Shown here: one piece after another, positions 35,849 through 44,578 of the stretch
Layout of the letters: every line of letters begins with the position of its first letter
How positions within the stretch are numbered: the stretch's first letter is position 1
Notes under the pieces: generated by a model
Seen by the model: only the letters and a program-made list of their open reading frames with translations
What the model was told of the DNA's origin: nothing
Databases searched by the model: none
From: Bacteroides pyogenes_A
GTDB lineage: Bacteria > Bacteroidota > Bacteroidia > Bacteroidales > Bacteroidaceae
Length of the DNA: 64,000 nt
Assembly: GCF_048595595.1 (NCBI RefSeq)
Contig: NZ_CP184347.1
Direction: 5' to 3' (one strand)
Program-made: the position numbers and the translations under genes

Positions 35849-36952
35849 TCATTCCAAGCGATACTTGAAATTCCTTATACTTATAGTAATCAATATACCT
35901 GCCATCACCAGTAAGACAACGATTTCTCTATATATTTCCATCACCGATACCCCTTGAATCATCAACTTCCGTATGGCTTCGATATACCAACGTGCAGGAA
36001 GTATGTTCGCAATGACCTGGAGCACCCAAGGCATGCTTTCTATTGGAAAAATCATTCCGGACAAAACCATTGTGGGCATCATCAATACCAGTCCTGAAGC
36101 GAGCATTGCCGCCACTTGAGTGCGTGTAACCGATGAAATGAGCAATCCCAGTGACAAAGAGACGAAAATAAAGAGCAAGGATATCATGACGAGCGCCAAT
36201 AAACTGCCGGCTACCGGCACTTCCAACACAAACACAGAAAGCAACAATATCGTCAGCAGATTGATAAACGACAACGTAAAATAAGGTACGGCTTTCGCTA
36301 TGATAATAAACAACGGACGGATGGGGGAAATCAATAAAACTTCCATAGTACCCGTTTCTTTTTCGCGCACGATAGAAATGGACGTCATCATTGCGCAAAT
36401 CAGCATCAGAATCAATCCCATTACACCCGGAACAAAATTGTAGGCACTTTTCATTTGAGGATTGTACAGCAATTTGATATTCGGAGTCAATCGTGACATC
36501 GTCAAATCCGGAGACAGCATTTCTTGTTGCACTGCTGCCACAACGCCTGCCGCATAGTTTGTTTGGGCTGTCGACATATTCGGGTCGGTCGCATCCGTTA
36601 CAAACTGCAATCTCGCATCTCCTGTATATAAGCCTTCGGCAAAATTCGGTCCAAAGACCACAGCCATATCTATGCAGCCCGTCAGAAAAGCAGTTTCCAT
36701 TTCCTGCGGAGAGTGTATGTTCTCCGTTATGTTAAAATACTCCGAAGCCTTCAGCCGCTCTATAATCTTTTGAGTCACGACGTCGTTCGAAGGATCTAGC
36801 ACTGCCATTCGCACGTTTTTCACCTCCGTACGGATAGCAAAACCGAACAATATGATTTGTACGATCGGCATCCCCAGCAATATCAGCATAGTTCGCCGAT
36901 CGCGAAATATGTGATGAAACTCTTTTTTCACAAAAGCCATAAACTGCTTCAT
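35849..36952 (-). CDS. ABC-2 type permease of the efflux operon (first permease)
   Basis: The 367-residue protein shows the same topology as its neighbour: an N-terminal segment (MLILLGMPIVQIILFGFAI), a periplasmic domain and five further segments, with the conserved VREKETGTMEVLLISP loop. The gene begins 3 bp after the ATPase gene, so translation is likely coupled. Substrates of related systems include drugs, cations and lipids; no specific one can be named. Confidence 0.92.
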   Translation of the reverse strand: MKQFMAFVKKEFHHIFRDRRTMLILLGMPIVQIILFGFAIRTEVKNVRMAVLDPSNDVVTQKIIERLKASEYFNITENIHSPQEMETAFLTGCIDMAVVFGPNFAEGLYTGDARLQFVTDATDPNMSTAQTNYAAGVVAAVQQEMLSPDLTMSRLTPNIKLLYNPQMKSAYNFVPGVMGLILMLICAMMTSISIVREKETGTMEVLLISPIRPLFIIIAKAVPYFTLSFINLLTILLLSVFVLEVPVAGSLLALVMISLLFIFVSLSLGLLISSVTRTQVAAMLASGLVLMMPTMVLSGMIFPIESMPWVLQVIANILPARWYIEAIRKLMIQGVSVMEIYREIVVLLVMAGILITISIRNFKYRLE

Positions 36953-36955
36953 AAT

Positions 36956-38470
36956 TCAATCTGCTTTTCGTACCGCATGACGGGCCAGTTGTTGAAAAAC
37001 ATCATCCATTGTATCTGCGCCGAACTGCTTCTTCAGATTGGCAGGCGTATCGAGTGCTTTGATTTCCCCATCGACCATAATAGATATCCGGTCGCAATAT
37101 TCGGCTTCATCCATATAATGCGTAGTAACGAATACTGTGATTCCCCGATCGGCAGCCTGATAAATCAGCTCCCAAAACTGACGTCGGGTAGCAGGGTCTA
37201 CACCTCCTGTAGGCTCGTCTAGGAAAACGATTTTTGGTTCGTGGAATATCGATACCGAGAAAGCCAGCTTTTGCTTCCAGCCCAACGGCAGACTTTTCAC
37301 AACAACATTCCGTTCTGCCCGAAAGCCCAGATATTCCAACATCTCATCGGTTTTCCGTTTTATTTCCATATCGCTCATTCCGTATATTCCACCGAAAAGA
37401 CGAATATTCTCCCATACTTTCAAGTCTTCATACAACGAAAACTTCTGGCTCATATAGCCGATATGTTTTTTCACTTGTTCCGTTTGCCGATAAATATCGA
37501 AACCGGCAACTTTACCGACACCTGAAGTCGGACGACTTAAGCCGCAAAGCATGCGCATGGCAGTTGTCTTTCCTGCACCATTTGCTCCCAAGAAACCAAA
37601 AATCTCGCCTTTGTTTACCTGGAAAGAAATATGGTTTACGGCCGTAAACTCGCCAAAACGTTTCGTCAGTCGCTCCACTTCAATTGCAGGAGCGGTATTA
37701 CACTTAATATCTGTTCGATCTAACGGTGGCGGACAAAGGATAGCGGAAAACTGCCGGAGCACATGTTCGGGCGTATCGATGCCTTCAATTTCTCCATGAT
37801 TGATAAAAGCTATCCGGTCGCATTGCCGGGCCTCGTTCATAATGGGAGTAGACACGATGATGGTAATGCCCGTTTCACGGAGATAATGAAGCGTCTGCCA
37901 GAATTCTTTGCGAGATACGGGATCGACTCCCGTAGTCGGTTCATCCAGAAAGAGAATTCTCGGTTTATGAATCAGCACGCAGCTTAACGCCAATTTCTGT
38001 TTCATTCCGCCCGACAAGGCTCCTGCCCTTCTTTTTTTAAAAGGTTCTATCTGCTCATAAATGTTTTTAATCAGTTGATAATTCTCCTGAACCGAAGTGT
38101 GGAAGAGAGTTGCGAAGAATTCAATATTCTCCTCCACCGTCAAGTCTTGATAGAGCGAAAAATGTCCGGGCATATATCCTATTCGTGTACGGATTTTTTT
38201 ATAGTCTTTTACTGTGTCGCATCCATCTACTTCCACTACTCCGCAATCTGCAAGCAACAATGTGGTGAGAATGCGGAACAAGGTGCTCTTACCGGCTCCG
38301 TCCGGACCGATTAGTCCGAATATTTCTCCGCGTTTCACCGAGAACGAAACATTTTTCAACGCTTCTAACTCTCCGTATCTCTTGCAGACATCCCTGACAA
38401 CTACTATTGTTTCTTTTTTATCCATACCATCAAAACTCTGCGTTTGACTCTTTGTCTTATTCCCGTTCAC
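36956..38470 (-). CDS. Tandem ABC transporter ATPase (YbhF-like)
   Basis: The 504-residue protein has two nucleotide-binding domains in one chain. The first has GPDGAGKST, LSGGMKQK and LFLDEPTTGVDP. The second has GANGAGKTT, a degenerate signature LPLGWKQK and VFLDEPTGGVDP. Such double ATPases drive ABC-2 exporters of the YbhF type. The GTG at 38470 overlaps the HlyD stop (GTGA), but an ATG at 38423-38425 (MDKKETIVVV) is also plausible and is closer to where the ATPase fold begins. Confidence 0.93.
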   Translation of the reverse strand: MNGNKTKSQTQSFDGMDKKETIVVVRDVCKRYGELEALKNVSFSVKRGEIFGLIGPDGAGKSTLFRILTTLLLADCGVVEVDGCDTVKDYKKIRTRIGYMPGHFSLYQDLTVEENIEFFATLFHTSVQENYQLIKNIYEQIEPFKKRRAGALSGGMKQKLALSCVLIHKPRILFLDEPTTGVDPVSRKEFWQTLHYLRETGITIIVSTPIMNEARQCDRIAFINHGEIEGIDTPEHVLRQFSAILCPPPLDRTDIKCNTAPAIEVERLTKRFGEFTAVNHISFQVNKGEIFGFLGANGAGKTTAMRMLCGLSRPTSGVGKVAGFDIYRQTEQVKKHIGYMSQKFSLYEDLKVWENIRLFGGIYGMSDMEIKRKTDEMLEYLGFRAERNVVVKSLPLGWKQKLAFSVSIFHEPKIVFLDEPTGGVDPATRRQFWELIYQAADRGITVFVTTHYMDEAEYCDRISIMVDGEIKALDTPANLKKQFGADTMDDVFQQLARHAVRKAD

Positions 38471-39369
38471 CGGAACACTACTCCCCCATACATTCCGATT
38501 TTCAATTCTCCGTCGTTTTTTACCGCTATTTTTACGGCATATACAAGGTTGGCACGTTCATTTTTTGTCAAGATGGTTTTGGGAGTAAACTCCGCTCTGT
38601 CGGAAATCCACGTAACTGTGCCGGGATAAGCTTTTTGACGCGAGCCACCATAATCGGCATACACGTTCACACTGTCACTCAACGCTACTTGCGACAATTG
38701 TTCCGAAGTGATATAGGCCCGCAGATACATATGATCTATTTCTGCTATTTTAAACAATGGTCTTCCGGTGGCAGCCAATTCTCCGGCTTCCGCATACTTT
38801 GTCAAAACTGTTCCTCCCACAGGTACGCGGATGTGGCATTTTTCAAGTAAATCTGCCGCCTGCGCTACCTGAATAGCCGCAGAATTTCCTTGTTCCGTCA
38901 GGCTGTTCACATTCTTTCTCAGCGTAGACTCATGTGCAGCAAGCTGCTTTTCGAGCAATTCGACTTGGGCATTCCGGTCATCCAACTGCTTATGAGTGGC
39001 AGCACCTGCCGCCAACAGATTCTCCACTCGCTCTTTCTCGTGGCGGGCGGTAGAAATTTGCTGCTTGATGGCGGCAATCTGTTTAGGCAAGTCGGGGAGT
39101 TGATTTTCCACCGATTTCATTCCCGCTTCGAGTTGCAGCTTCTTAAGATAGATTTGCACTGTGTCTATCAAACCGACCTCTTCACCCGCTTGCAGCCGGG
39201 CTCCTTCTTCCACATCCAAGCGGAGCAATCGACCGGTAACTTCGGCGGAAACAACTATTTCCGTAGCCTCGAATGTTCCGGTGGCGTCATAATCCGGTGT
39301 TTTATTGCCGCAAGCAAAGAACATTAAAAATGCCGTTCCCCGGATTCCGGCTTTTAAGGTTTGTTTCAT
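38467..39369 (-). CDS. HlyD-family membrane-fusion (adaptor) lipoprotein
   Basis: The 300-residue protein has a lipobox-like FFAC (cysteine 20), a biotinyl-lipoyl-like segment (GTFEATEIVVSAEVTGRLLRLDVEEGARL) and a coiled-coil hairpin (about 70-175), then a beta-barrel domain. It links the inner-membrane ABC transporter to the TolC-like channel. It follows the TolC gene by 12 bp. YbhG of E. coli has the same operon position relative to YbhF. Confidence 0.92.
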   Translation of the reverse strand: MKQTLKAGIRGTAFLMFFACGNKTPDYDATGTFEATEIVVSAEVTGRLLRLDVEEGARLQAGEEVGLIDTVQIYLKKLQLEAGMKSVENQLPDLPKQIAAIKQQISTARHEKERVENLLAAGAATHKQLDDRNAQVELLEKQLAAHESTLRKNVNSLTEQGNSAAIQVAQAADLLEKCHIRVPVGGTVLTKYAEAGELAATGRPLFKIAEIDHMYLRAYITSEQLSQVALSDSVNVYADYGGSRQKAYPGTVTWISDRAEFTPKTILTKNERANLVYAVKIAVKNDGELKIGMYGGVVFR

Positions 39370-39381
39370 AATCCGAAAATA

Positions 39382-40641
39382 TTAATGGTTGGTCGTATGT
39401 TTTAATTCATAAATAGCCATAAGCCATTGGATTTCGTGCAATGCTTTCGTTTGCCGGGCAAGGCTTTCGGCAGTCAACTCGCGTAATAACTCCGTTACCG
39501 TGAGTGTACCGTTAGCTACTTTGGCTTCAGCCGACCGCCGGATATTACCGCGCAGGCGGATGATCTCATCATCATCTTGCATTTGTTGTTCCAGCGAACG
39601 GATTGCCTGCCGCTGTTGTACCATTTGCAAGCGGGTGTTGAAAAGAAAAACATCCCGGCTGTTGTCTATCTGCCGATATCTGTCCGATATCAGTTTGCGG
39701 TCGTTTTTCAACGTATACAGGCTTCCGAAATTCCAGACGAGTCGGAGCCCTGCCACGTAAAATGGAGAAAATTTGTTTTTCAGCATGTTCAGTCCGGGGT
39801 TTCCGTAAGCGCCTTGCGCAAAAAGGCTTAAATGCGGAAGATGTCTTATGTTCAACGCTTTTTCCTGTACATGGATTCCGTTTTTCTGAGCATCGAACCA
39901 CAAAAGTTCCGGCCGGTAAATTTCTTCCGTGTCCGAAAAAGGTTTTACAAGTACCGGCTTCTCTAAAACCGTTTCGGGCAATAGCTCCTCTCCTACGAAC
40001 AGCGACAACATTTTCAAATAAGCCGCACGCAAAGTCGAAAGCTCCATTTGTTTTTGGCGTGTGTTCAGCAGTTCCACGCTCACGGCATCCAGATCGGACC
40101 GGTTGGCAATACCGTATTTTCGATAGGCTGTTATCTGCTGTTCGTTCCTTTTCAACTCTTCTTGCAATAAGATGTTCTGTTTCAACTGTTCGTCCAACAA
40201 CAAAATGCCGAAGAAAAGGCGGTTTATCCGGCTATTCAAAGCGTACATTTCCACATTTACATTTTGCCGTTCTATCTCGGCCTCTGCTGCCGCCTGCTTC
40301 TTCTGTATCCGTATTTTCCCGCTGTCCCAAACATTCTGTTGCAACTCCAGCATCACGAGGTACTGGTCTTTCGGAATTCCTTTCATGTCGATATTCGGAA
40401 TCTTCAGCGGCAGTTCCGTAACGTCACTTTGATAAGTTGCCTTGGCCGAAAAAGCGAATTGGGGCAAATACCCCTTCGACGCATTCTCTATATTGTATGC
40501 TTTTGCCCTTTCTATCAAACTGTACTGGCGTACCAACGGATAGTGTTCCTGCGCTTTGCGCCTGCATTCGTCCAAAGTTGTTTGGGCATACGTTCCGGCA
40601 ACGGGTAGCCAAAGAAAAAAACTGAACATGATTTCTTTCAT
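39382..40641 (-). CDS. TolC-family outer-membrane efflux protein
   Basis: The 419-residue protein has a signal peptide (MKEIMFSFFLWLPVAGTYAQ) and two OEP-type helical repeats with long coiled coils (KKQAAAEAEIERQNVNVEMYALN, then RLRGNIRRSAEAKVANGTLTVTELL). It is the first gene of a five-gene efflux operon with a promoter at 40668-40675 and an AraC regulator divergent from it. Confidence 0.93.
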   Translation of the reverse strand: MKEIMFSFFLWLPVAGTYAQTTLDECRRKAQEHYPLVRQYSLIERAKAYNIENASKGYLPQFAFSAKATYQSDVTELPLKIPNIDMKGIPKDQYLVMLELQQNVWDSGKIRIQKKQAAAEAEIERQNVNVEMYALNSRINRLFFGILLLDEQLKQNILLQEELKRNEQQITAYRKYGIANRSDLDAVSVELLNTRQKQMELSTLRAAYLKMLSLFVGEELLPETVLEKPVLVKPFSDTEEIYRPELLWFDAQKNGIHVQEKALNIRHLPHLSLFAQGAYGNPGLNMLKNKFSPFYVAGLRLVWNFGSLYTLKNDRKLISDRYRQIDNSRDVFLFNTRLQMVQQRQAIRSLEQQMQDDDEIIRLRGNIRRSAEAKVANGTLTVTELLRELTAESLARQTKALHEIQWLMAIYELKHTTNH

Positions 40642-40667
40642 ATATCTTCAATTAGTTTTTTACAATG

Positions 40668-40675
40668 CAAAGGTA
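40668..40675 (-). promoter_or_regulatory. -7 promoter element of the efflux operon
   Basis: The minus strand reads TACCTTTG, 27 bp before the TolC-like gene. The 95 bp between it and the regulator's element at 40771 form the likely shared operator region. Confidence 0.5.
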
Positions 40676-40770
40676 AGTGTTCCTGATGCACAGCCATATT
40701 CCGATAGTTGGCAGAAATGCTCTATTAGTTCGAGAAAAAGATATAATCCCTTAAATAGCTGCTATTTTAT

Positions 40771-40778
40771 TATCTTTG
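40771..40778 (+). promoter_or_regulatory. -7 promoter element of the AraC regulator gene
   Basis: TATCTTTG lies 19 bp before the ATG at 40797, so the leader is short. It supports 40797 over the TTG at 40776, which would lie inside the promoter. Confidence 0.5.
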
Positions 40779-40796
40779 CAGGAAAGAACAGGAAGC

Positions 40797-41690
40797 ATGA
40801 AACAAAAAGAACCTTTGGATTTAAGTCTTCGTTTATTTGAAGAGATGCAAATGCCCCAGCATGGTCAAACACATTTCATCAACTCTGATTTCGGTTTTAT
40901 CAAAAACCTTAACCGGACGAAAACCTTTCTCACTGACGGACAACTCTATCGCATTATAGGAGCGCGTATTATTCTGGTGCGACAAGGCTCGGCTCATGTT
41001 TCTCTCAATCTGTTGGAACATCAGCCTCAATCCAATCATTTATTTCTCGTGCCGCCAGACTCTATCGCCCAATTAATTAAAGTCTCACCGGACTTCGAAG
41101 CGCAGATGATTGCCTTTAACGGTGATTTCCTTCTCAGAACAGATGGAGAAAACTTTTCTGAATTATTTTTTCAGCAGTATCCCCAATCTTTGTTGTTATT
41201 GACAGCCGAAGAACGGATACTTATCCAAGACTTCTTTACATTAATATGGAATATTGTCCGGAATAAAGAGTTTCACAAAGAGGTTGTTCAACATCTCTTG
41301 GAAGGATTGTTGCATCATATCGAACACATTGCCCGTCCTCAAAATCAATCGGGCAGCAATTGCATGACACGGCGGGAAGAAATATTCCGGCGCTTTATCT
41401 CTTTGGCTAATGCCCATAGCCGTACGGAGCGCAACGTTGCTTTTTATGCAGACAAGCTATGCCTGACTCCGCGCTATCTGAACACCGTTATCCGGCAGAC
41501 CAGCGGGCAGACAGTGATGGAGTGGATAAACCGTTCCGTCACGCTCAAGGCCAAAGTATTGCTGAAACACAGCAACTATGTGATTTATCAGGTTTCGGAT
41601 GAACTGAATTTCCCAAACCCTTCCTTTTTCTGCAAATTCTTTAAGCGGATGACCGGAATGACACCGTTGGAATACCGGAAGTCAAAATAA
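40797..41690 (+). CDS. AraC-family transcriptional regulator
   Basis: The 297-residue protein has a cupin-like sensor half and a C-terminal AraC helix-turn-helix pair (NVAFYADKLCLTPRYLNTVIRQ, YVIYQVSDELNFPNPSFFCKFFKRMTGMTPLEYRK). It is divergent from the efflux operon, with facing promoters 95 bp apart, so it most likely controls that operon. The effector is unknown. Confidence 0.94.
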   Translation: MKQKEPLDLSLRLFEEMQMPQHGQTHFINSDFGFIKNLNRTKTFLTDGQLYRIIGARIILVRQGSAHVSLNLLEHQPQSNHLFLVPPDSIAQLIKVSPDFEAQMIAFNGDFLLRTDGENFSELFFQQYPQSLLLLTAEERILIQDFFTLIWNIVRNKEFHKEVVQHLLEGLLHHIEHIARPQNQSGSNCMTRREEIFRRFISLANAHSRTERNVAFYADKLCLTPRYLNTVIRQTSGQTVMEWINRSVTLKAKVLLKHSNYVIYQVSDELNFPNPSFFCKFFKRMTGMTPLEYRKSK

Positions 41691-41766
41691 GACATAAAGT
41701 GTGATCCGCTCTATTCCTGCTTGCCGGAATAACGGAATAAGTTATAGTTAAAACCGGATTTTTATG

Positions 41767-41774
41767 TATCTTTG
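41767..41774 (+). promoter_or_regulatory. -7 promoter element of the MATE transporter gene
   Basis: TATCTTTG lies 30 bp before the ATG at 41804, in the 113-bp gap after the AraC gene. It indicates that the MATE gene is transcribed separately. Confidence 0.5.
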
Positions 41775-41803
41775 CAAACTTTTTCACAATAGAAATTATT
41801 TGT

Positions 41804-43159
41804 ATGCAAGGAATCAAGAATCTGACGCACGGTCCTATCAATCGACAACTCTTTAATCTGGCCATGCCCATCATGGCTACATCGTTCATCCAAATGGCGT
41901 ATAGCCTTACGGACATGGCTTGGGTAGGAAGAATAGGCAGTGAAGCGGTAGCCGCCATCGGTTCCGTCAGTCTTCTGGCATGGATGTCGGGGTCGATTTC
42001 ACTTTTAAATAAAGTCGGTTCGGAAGTAAGTGTGGGGCAATCTATCGGGGCGCAGAATCAGGACGACGCCCGGCAATTCGCTTCGCATAATATTACGCTT
42101 GCATTAATTATTTCCCTTTGTTTGGGCAGCTTGCTGTTCATATTCGCCCGCCCCATCATCAGCATTTACGAGCTGGAAGCTCCTATCAGCGCCGCCGCTG
42201 TGAAGTATCTGCGGATCATCTCCACCGGATTGCCTTTCGTCTTTCTCTCCGCTGCTTTCACCGGTATTTACAATGCGGCGGGACGCAGCAAAGTTCCTTT
42301 CTATATTAGCAGTGCGGGACTGGTATTGAATATGCTTCTCGACCCTTTGCTGATTTTCGGGCTTAAGCTGGGAACAAACGGAGCCGCTTATGCCACATGG
42401 ATTTCGGAAGCTACCGTGTTGTTGATCTTCATCTATCAGCTTCGCGTCAGGGATGTGCTATTGGGACGATTCCCCTTTTTTACCGCTCTCAAAAAGAAAT
42501 ACGCTCATCGTATTTTCAAATTGGGTTTCCCCGTTGCCGCATTAAATACTCTTTTTGCTTTCGTGAATATGTTTCTTTGCCGCACGGCGTCCGAGCAAGG
42601 CGGGCATATAGGGCTGATGACGTTCACTACCGGAGGACAGATTGAAGCGATTACGTGGAATACTTCTCAAGGCTTTTCCACCGCCCTCAGTGCCTTCATT
42701 GCTCAAAACTACGCCGGGGGAAGAACAGACCGCGTGCTTAAAGCCTGGCAGACAACCCTGTGGATGACGGGTATTTTCGGCACATTCTGTACATTCTTGT
42801 TCGTATGCTACGGCAGCGAAGTCTTCTCAATCTTCGTGCCGGAGCGAGCCGCTTACGAAGCGGGCGGAGTTTTTCTCCGCATAGACGGTTATTCGCAATT
42901 GTTCATGATGCTCGAGATTACGATGCAGGGAGTGTTTTACGGTCTCGGGCGTACCGTTCCTCCGGCTATTGTCAGCATCGGATGCAATTATATGCGGATT
43001 CCGCTCGCTATTCTGTTCGTAAACATGGGAATGGGTGTGGAAGGAATCTGGTGGGCGGTCTGTGTCACCACCATTGCCAAAGGATTGATTCTGTTGGGGT
43101 GGTTTATGATTATCCGGAAAAAATATTTAATACCGCACATGGCGTCTCGCCAATCGTGA
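41804..43159 (+). CDS. MATE-family efflux transporter
   Basis: The 451-residue protein has 12 predicted membrane segments in two halves and begins MQGIKNLTHGPINRQLFNLAMPI, typical of MatE-domain proteins (VGRIGSEAVAAIGS). MATE carriers export drugs and metabolites in exchange for sodium or protons. It sits next to an ABC efflux operon and its regulator, so this block may be an export cluster, though the regulation of this gene is not clear. Confidence 0.93.
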   Translation: MQGIKNLTHGPINRQLFNLAMPIMATSFIQMAYSLTDMAWVGRIGSEAVAAIGSVSLLAWMSGSISLLNKVGSEVSVGQSIGAQNQDDARQFASHNITLALIISLCLGSLLFIFARPIISIYELEAPISAAAVKYLRIISTGLPFVFLSAAFTGIYNAAGRSKVPFYISSAGLVLNMLLDPLLIFGLKLGTNGAAYATWISEATVLLIFIYQLRVRDVLLGRFPFFTALKKKYAHRIFKLGFPVAALNTLFAFVNMFLCRTASEQGGHIGLMTFTTGGQIEAITWNTSQGFSTALSAFIAQNYAGGRTDRVLKAWQTTLWMTGIFGTFCTFLFVCYGSEVFSIFVPERAAYEAGGVFLRIDGYSQLFMMLEITMQGVFYGLGRTVPPAIVSIGCNYMRIPLAILFVNMGMGVEGIWWAVCVTTIAKGLILLGWFMIIRKKYLIPHMASRQS

Positions 43160-43465
43160 CGAAACGCTTCGTTGCTTCCGGAAAAGAATCCTTCATTGTT
43201 TATAGGCGTGGTATGCAACCGGGCGGATTTATGTCATATATTTTCTTAAAAATAAAGGTGTAGGGAAAGTTTCCTTTGGCTCTCTCCCACCCGGCTTTTG
43301 AAGCCCGGCAGAAGCAACGTGTCGATAAAGCCACATTACGCTGTTTTTTGGCCGAAAATGGGGTAATATTCCTCGTTCGTAAAGATGTTTAGGCAGCTCT
43401 TTTATTTGATTTTCAGAAGATTATCAGTTTAACAATCAAATCATACAGCCTACGGAAAGGTTATT
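43160..43465. other. Gene-free stretch after the MATE gene
   Basis: No supported gene. It holds a GC-rich imperfect hairpin (about 43290-43310, CCCGGCTTTTGAAGCCCGG) and reads like non-functional sequence bordering the inverted-repeat cassette. No terminator with a clear T-run was found for the MATE gene. Confidence 0.5.
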
Positions 43466-43503
43466 TTGAAAACGACAAAAAGCCAAAATGCCACTATGAC
43501 TGT
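43466..43503 (+). repeat. Left arm of a perfect 38-bp inverted repeat
   Basis: This 38-bp sequence, beginning TTGAAAACGACAAAAAGCC, is exactly reverse-complemented at 44202-44239. The arms are outward-bounded by unrelated sequence and no target-site duplication is visible. They enclose 698 bp with one gene. Confidence 0.95.
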
Positions 43504-43650
43504 TTTACAAACGGTGAACTCGAACCGAAACGATACGGGGATGGAGAAAGTTTGCAATATTCTGCCGCCTTCTTCTTTAATTGTTTGTTTAAAATATTCT
43601 TAGAACAACCTGTCGGTTATTTCCAAGATACTGTCTTTAGCAGGCATCTT

Positions 43651-44049
43651 TTATTCTTTTGTTTTTTTCATCCCTGCCCCGCTCTTCCCGCTCCGTTTGT
43701 CTTGTTTGCAATAGATGCAGTAATCATAGTGTACAGTACGGAGTTTACCGCAATCAGGGCAGGTATATTTCTTTCTCTGCTGTTGCAAGAATGCCGTTTC
43801 TCCATATTCTTTAATATAGACAAGATTTTCAAGCATACTCATCGAATAGTTTGTCTGATATCTCAAATCCAGTTGTTTTAACCAATCATGCTTATCATTA
43901 ATAAGAATATAATATTTCGTATCCTCATATTCACAAAGATAGGCAAAAACCGGAGTAAACAATATGCTTAAGCTGAGTTTTTTATCGACAACGGCAAGCA
44001 GACTTGATTGTTTATGAATATTTCTTACACAAACAGATTCTTTTTCCAT
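43651..44049 (-). CDS. Truncated DUF3795-like zinc-ribbon protein
   Basis: The 132-residue protein ends in the tail typical of DUF3795 proteins (WLKQLDLRYQTNYSMSMLENL, then EYGETAFLQQQRKKYTCPDCG) with zinc-ribbon cysteines 97, 100, 111 and 114. The usual cysteine-rich N-terminal half is missing and is replaced by 50 residues without recognisable motifs. The ATG at 44047-44049 is preceded by GGAGAAG, one of the few Shine-Dalgarno-like sites here; longer starts exist. It lies alone inside a perfect inverted repeat. It may be a remnant or a recombined gene. Confidence 0.6.
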   Translation of the reverse strand: MEKESVCVRNIHKQSSLLAVVDKKLSLSILFTPVFAYLCEYEDTKYYILINDKHDWLKQLDLRYQTNYSMSMLENLVYIKEYGETAFLQQQRKKYTCPDCGKLRTVHYDYCIYCKQDKRSGKSGAGMKKTKE

Positions 44050-44201
44050 CTTTCTTCTCCCTGTTGTCAGTTTAAAAAGCGTTGTGAACAGGCGGAAATG
44101 AGTAGCATAAAACACATCGCTCCCGAGATGAGAAAAAAGGGTATATAAGACTATCAATGAGCAATATATGCAATACAATACAAAAATAGTTGAACAAAAA
44201 T

Positions 44202-44239
44202 ACAGTCATAGTGGCATTTTGGCTTTTTGTCGTTTTCAA
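44202..44239 (-). repeat. Right arm of the perfect 38-bp inverted repeat
   Basis: Exact reverse complement of 43466-43503, ending CTTTTTGTCGTTTTCAA. Together the arms bound a 774-bp cassette. Confidence 0.95.
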
Positions 44240-44361
44240 TGCTTTAAAAAAATCCGGAACATTTGCGAAAACGTTCCGGAAAAAATGCTTTTGAAATAGT
44301 AATATATTAATACATATCGAACGAATCACACAGTGTGGGTTCGAAAGGTCTGCCACCTTTT

Positions 44362-44511
44362 TAAAAAAGCCCGCCGTGTTTAGCTTCAAAGCCCGCCGCC
44401 TTTTTTTCAAAGCCCGCGGGCTTTTTTTCAGAGTCCGACGGGCTTTTTTTCAGAGTCCGGCAGGGTTTTCTTCAGAGTTCCCGCAGACTTTTTTTTCAGA
44501 GTTCCGTGGGG
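44362..44511. repeat. GC-rich tandem palindrome array, copy B
   Basis: A run of degenerate units of about 22 bp, TTTTTTTCAGAGTCCGnCGGGC, follows a perfect 16-bp palindrome AAAGCCCGCGGGCTTT (44409-44424). The leading block (44363-44398) matches copy A at 14263-14298 apart from a 6-nt spacer. It lies 68 bp beyond the stop of the 2-hydroxyacid dehydrogenase gene, so it may serve as a compound terminator for that operon. There are no unique spacers, so it is not a CRISPR array. Confidence 0.8.
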
Positions 44512-44578
44512 AAACTATTGTTTCCTCAGTGGGATTTTTTCAGGCAATTCCTATCTTCTAAAATCAACGGACATTAGT

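Larger units (their letters stand above)
44050..44578. other. Gene-free stretch with inverted-repeat arm and palindrome array
   Basis: These 529 bp hold the right inverted-repeat arm (44202-44239), AT-rich leader sequence of the DUF3795-like gene with TATTTTTG elements on the minus strand, and the GC-rich array at 44362-44511. Frames here (for example 44072-44410 minus) encode low-complexity peptides and are not supported. Confidence 0.6.

Noticed and set aside
43512..43530. CGGTGAACTCGAACCG element near the left repeat arm, resembling a tRNA T-loop
   Set aside because: Only a short imperfect self-complementary motif; no full cloverleaf.
43552..43881. 109-codon plus-strand frame inside the inverted-repeat cassette
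   Set aside because: Hydrophobic low-complexity translation that overlaps the zinc-ribbon gene on the other strand; no homology recognised.
44330..44360. Apparent tRNA T-arm (GTGGGTTCGAAAGG)
   Set aside because: The flanking bases do not form a T-stem, and no acceptor or anticodon arm was found.
44362..44511. CRISPR-like array
   Set aside because: Units are continuous and degenerate, with no unique spacers and no cas genes nearby.
44376..44561. Repeat-peptide frame (FFKARGLFFRVRRAFF-like) in palindrome array B
   Set aside because: The 22-bp unit is not a multiple of three, so the peptide is an accidental reading of DNA repeats.
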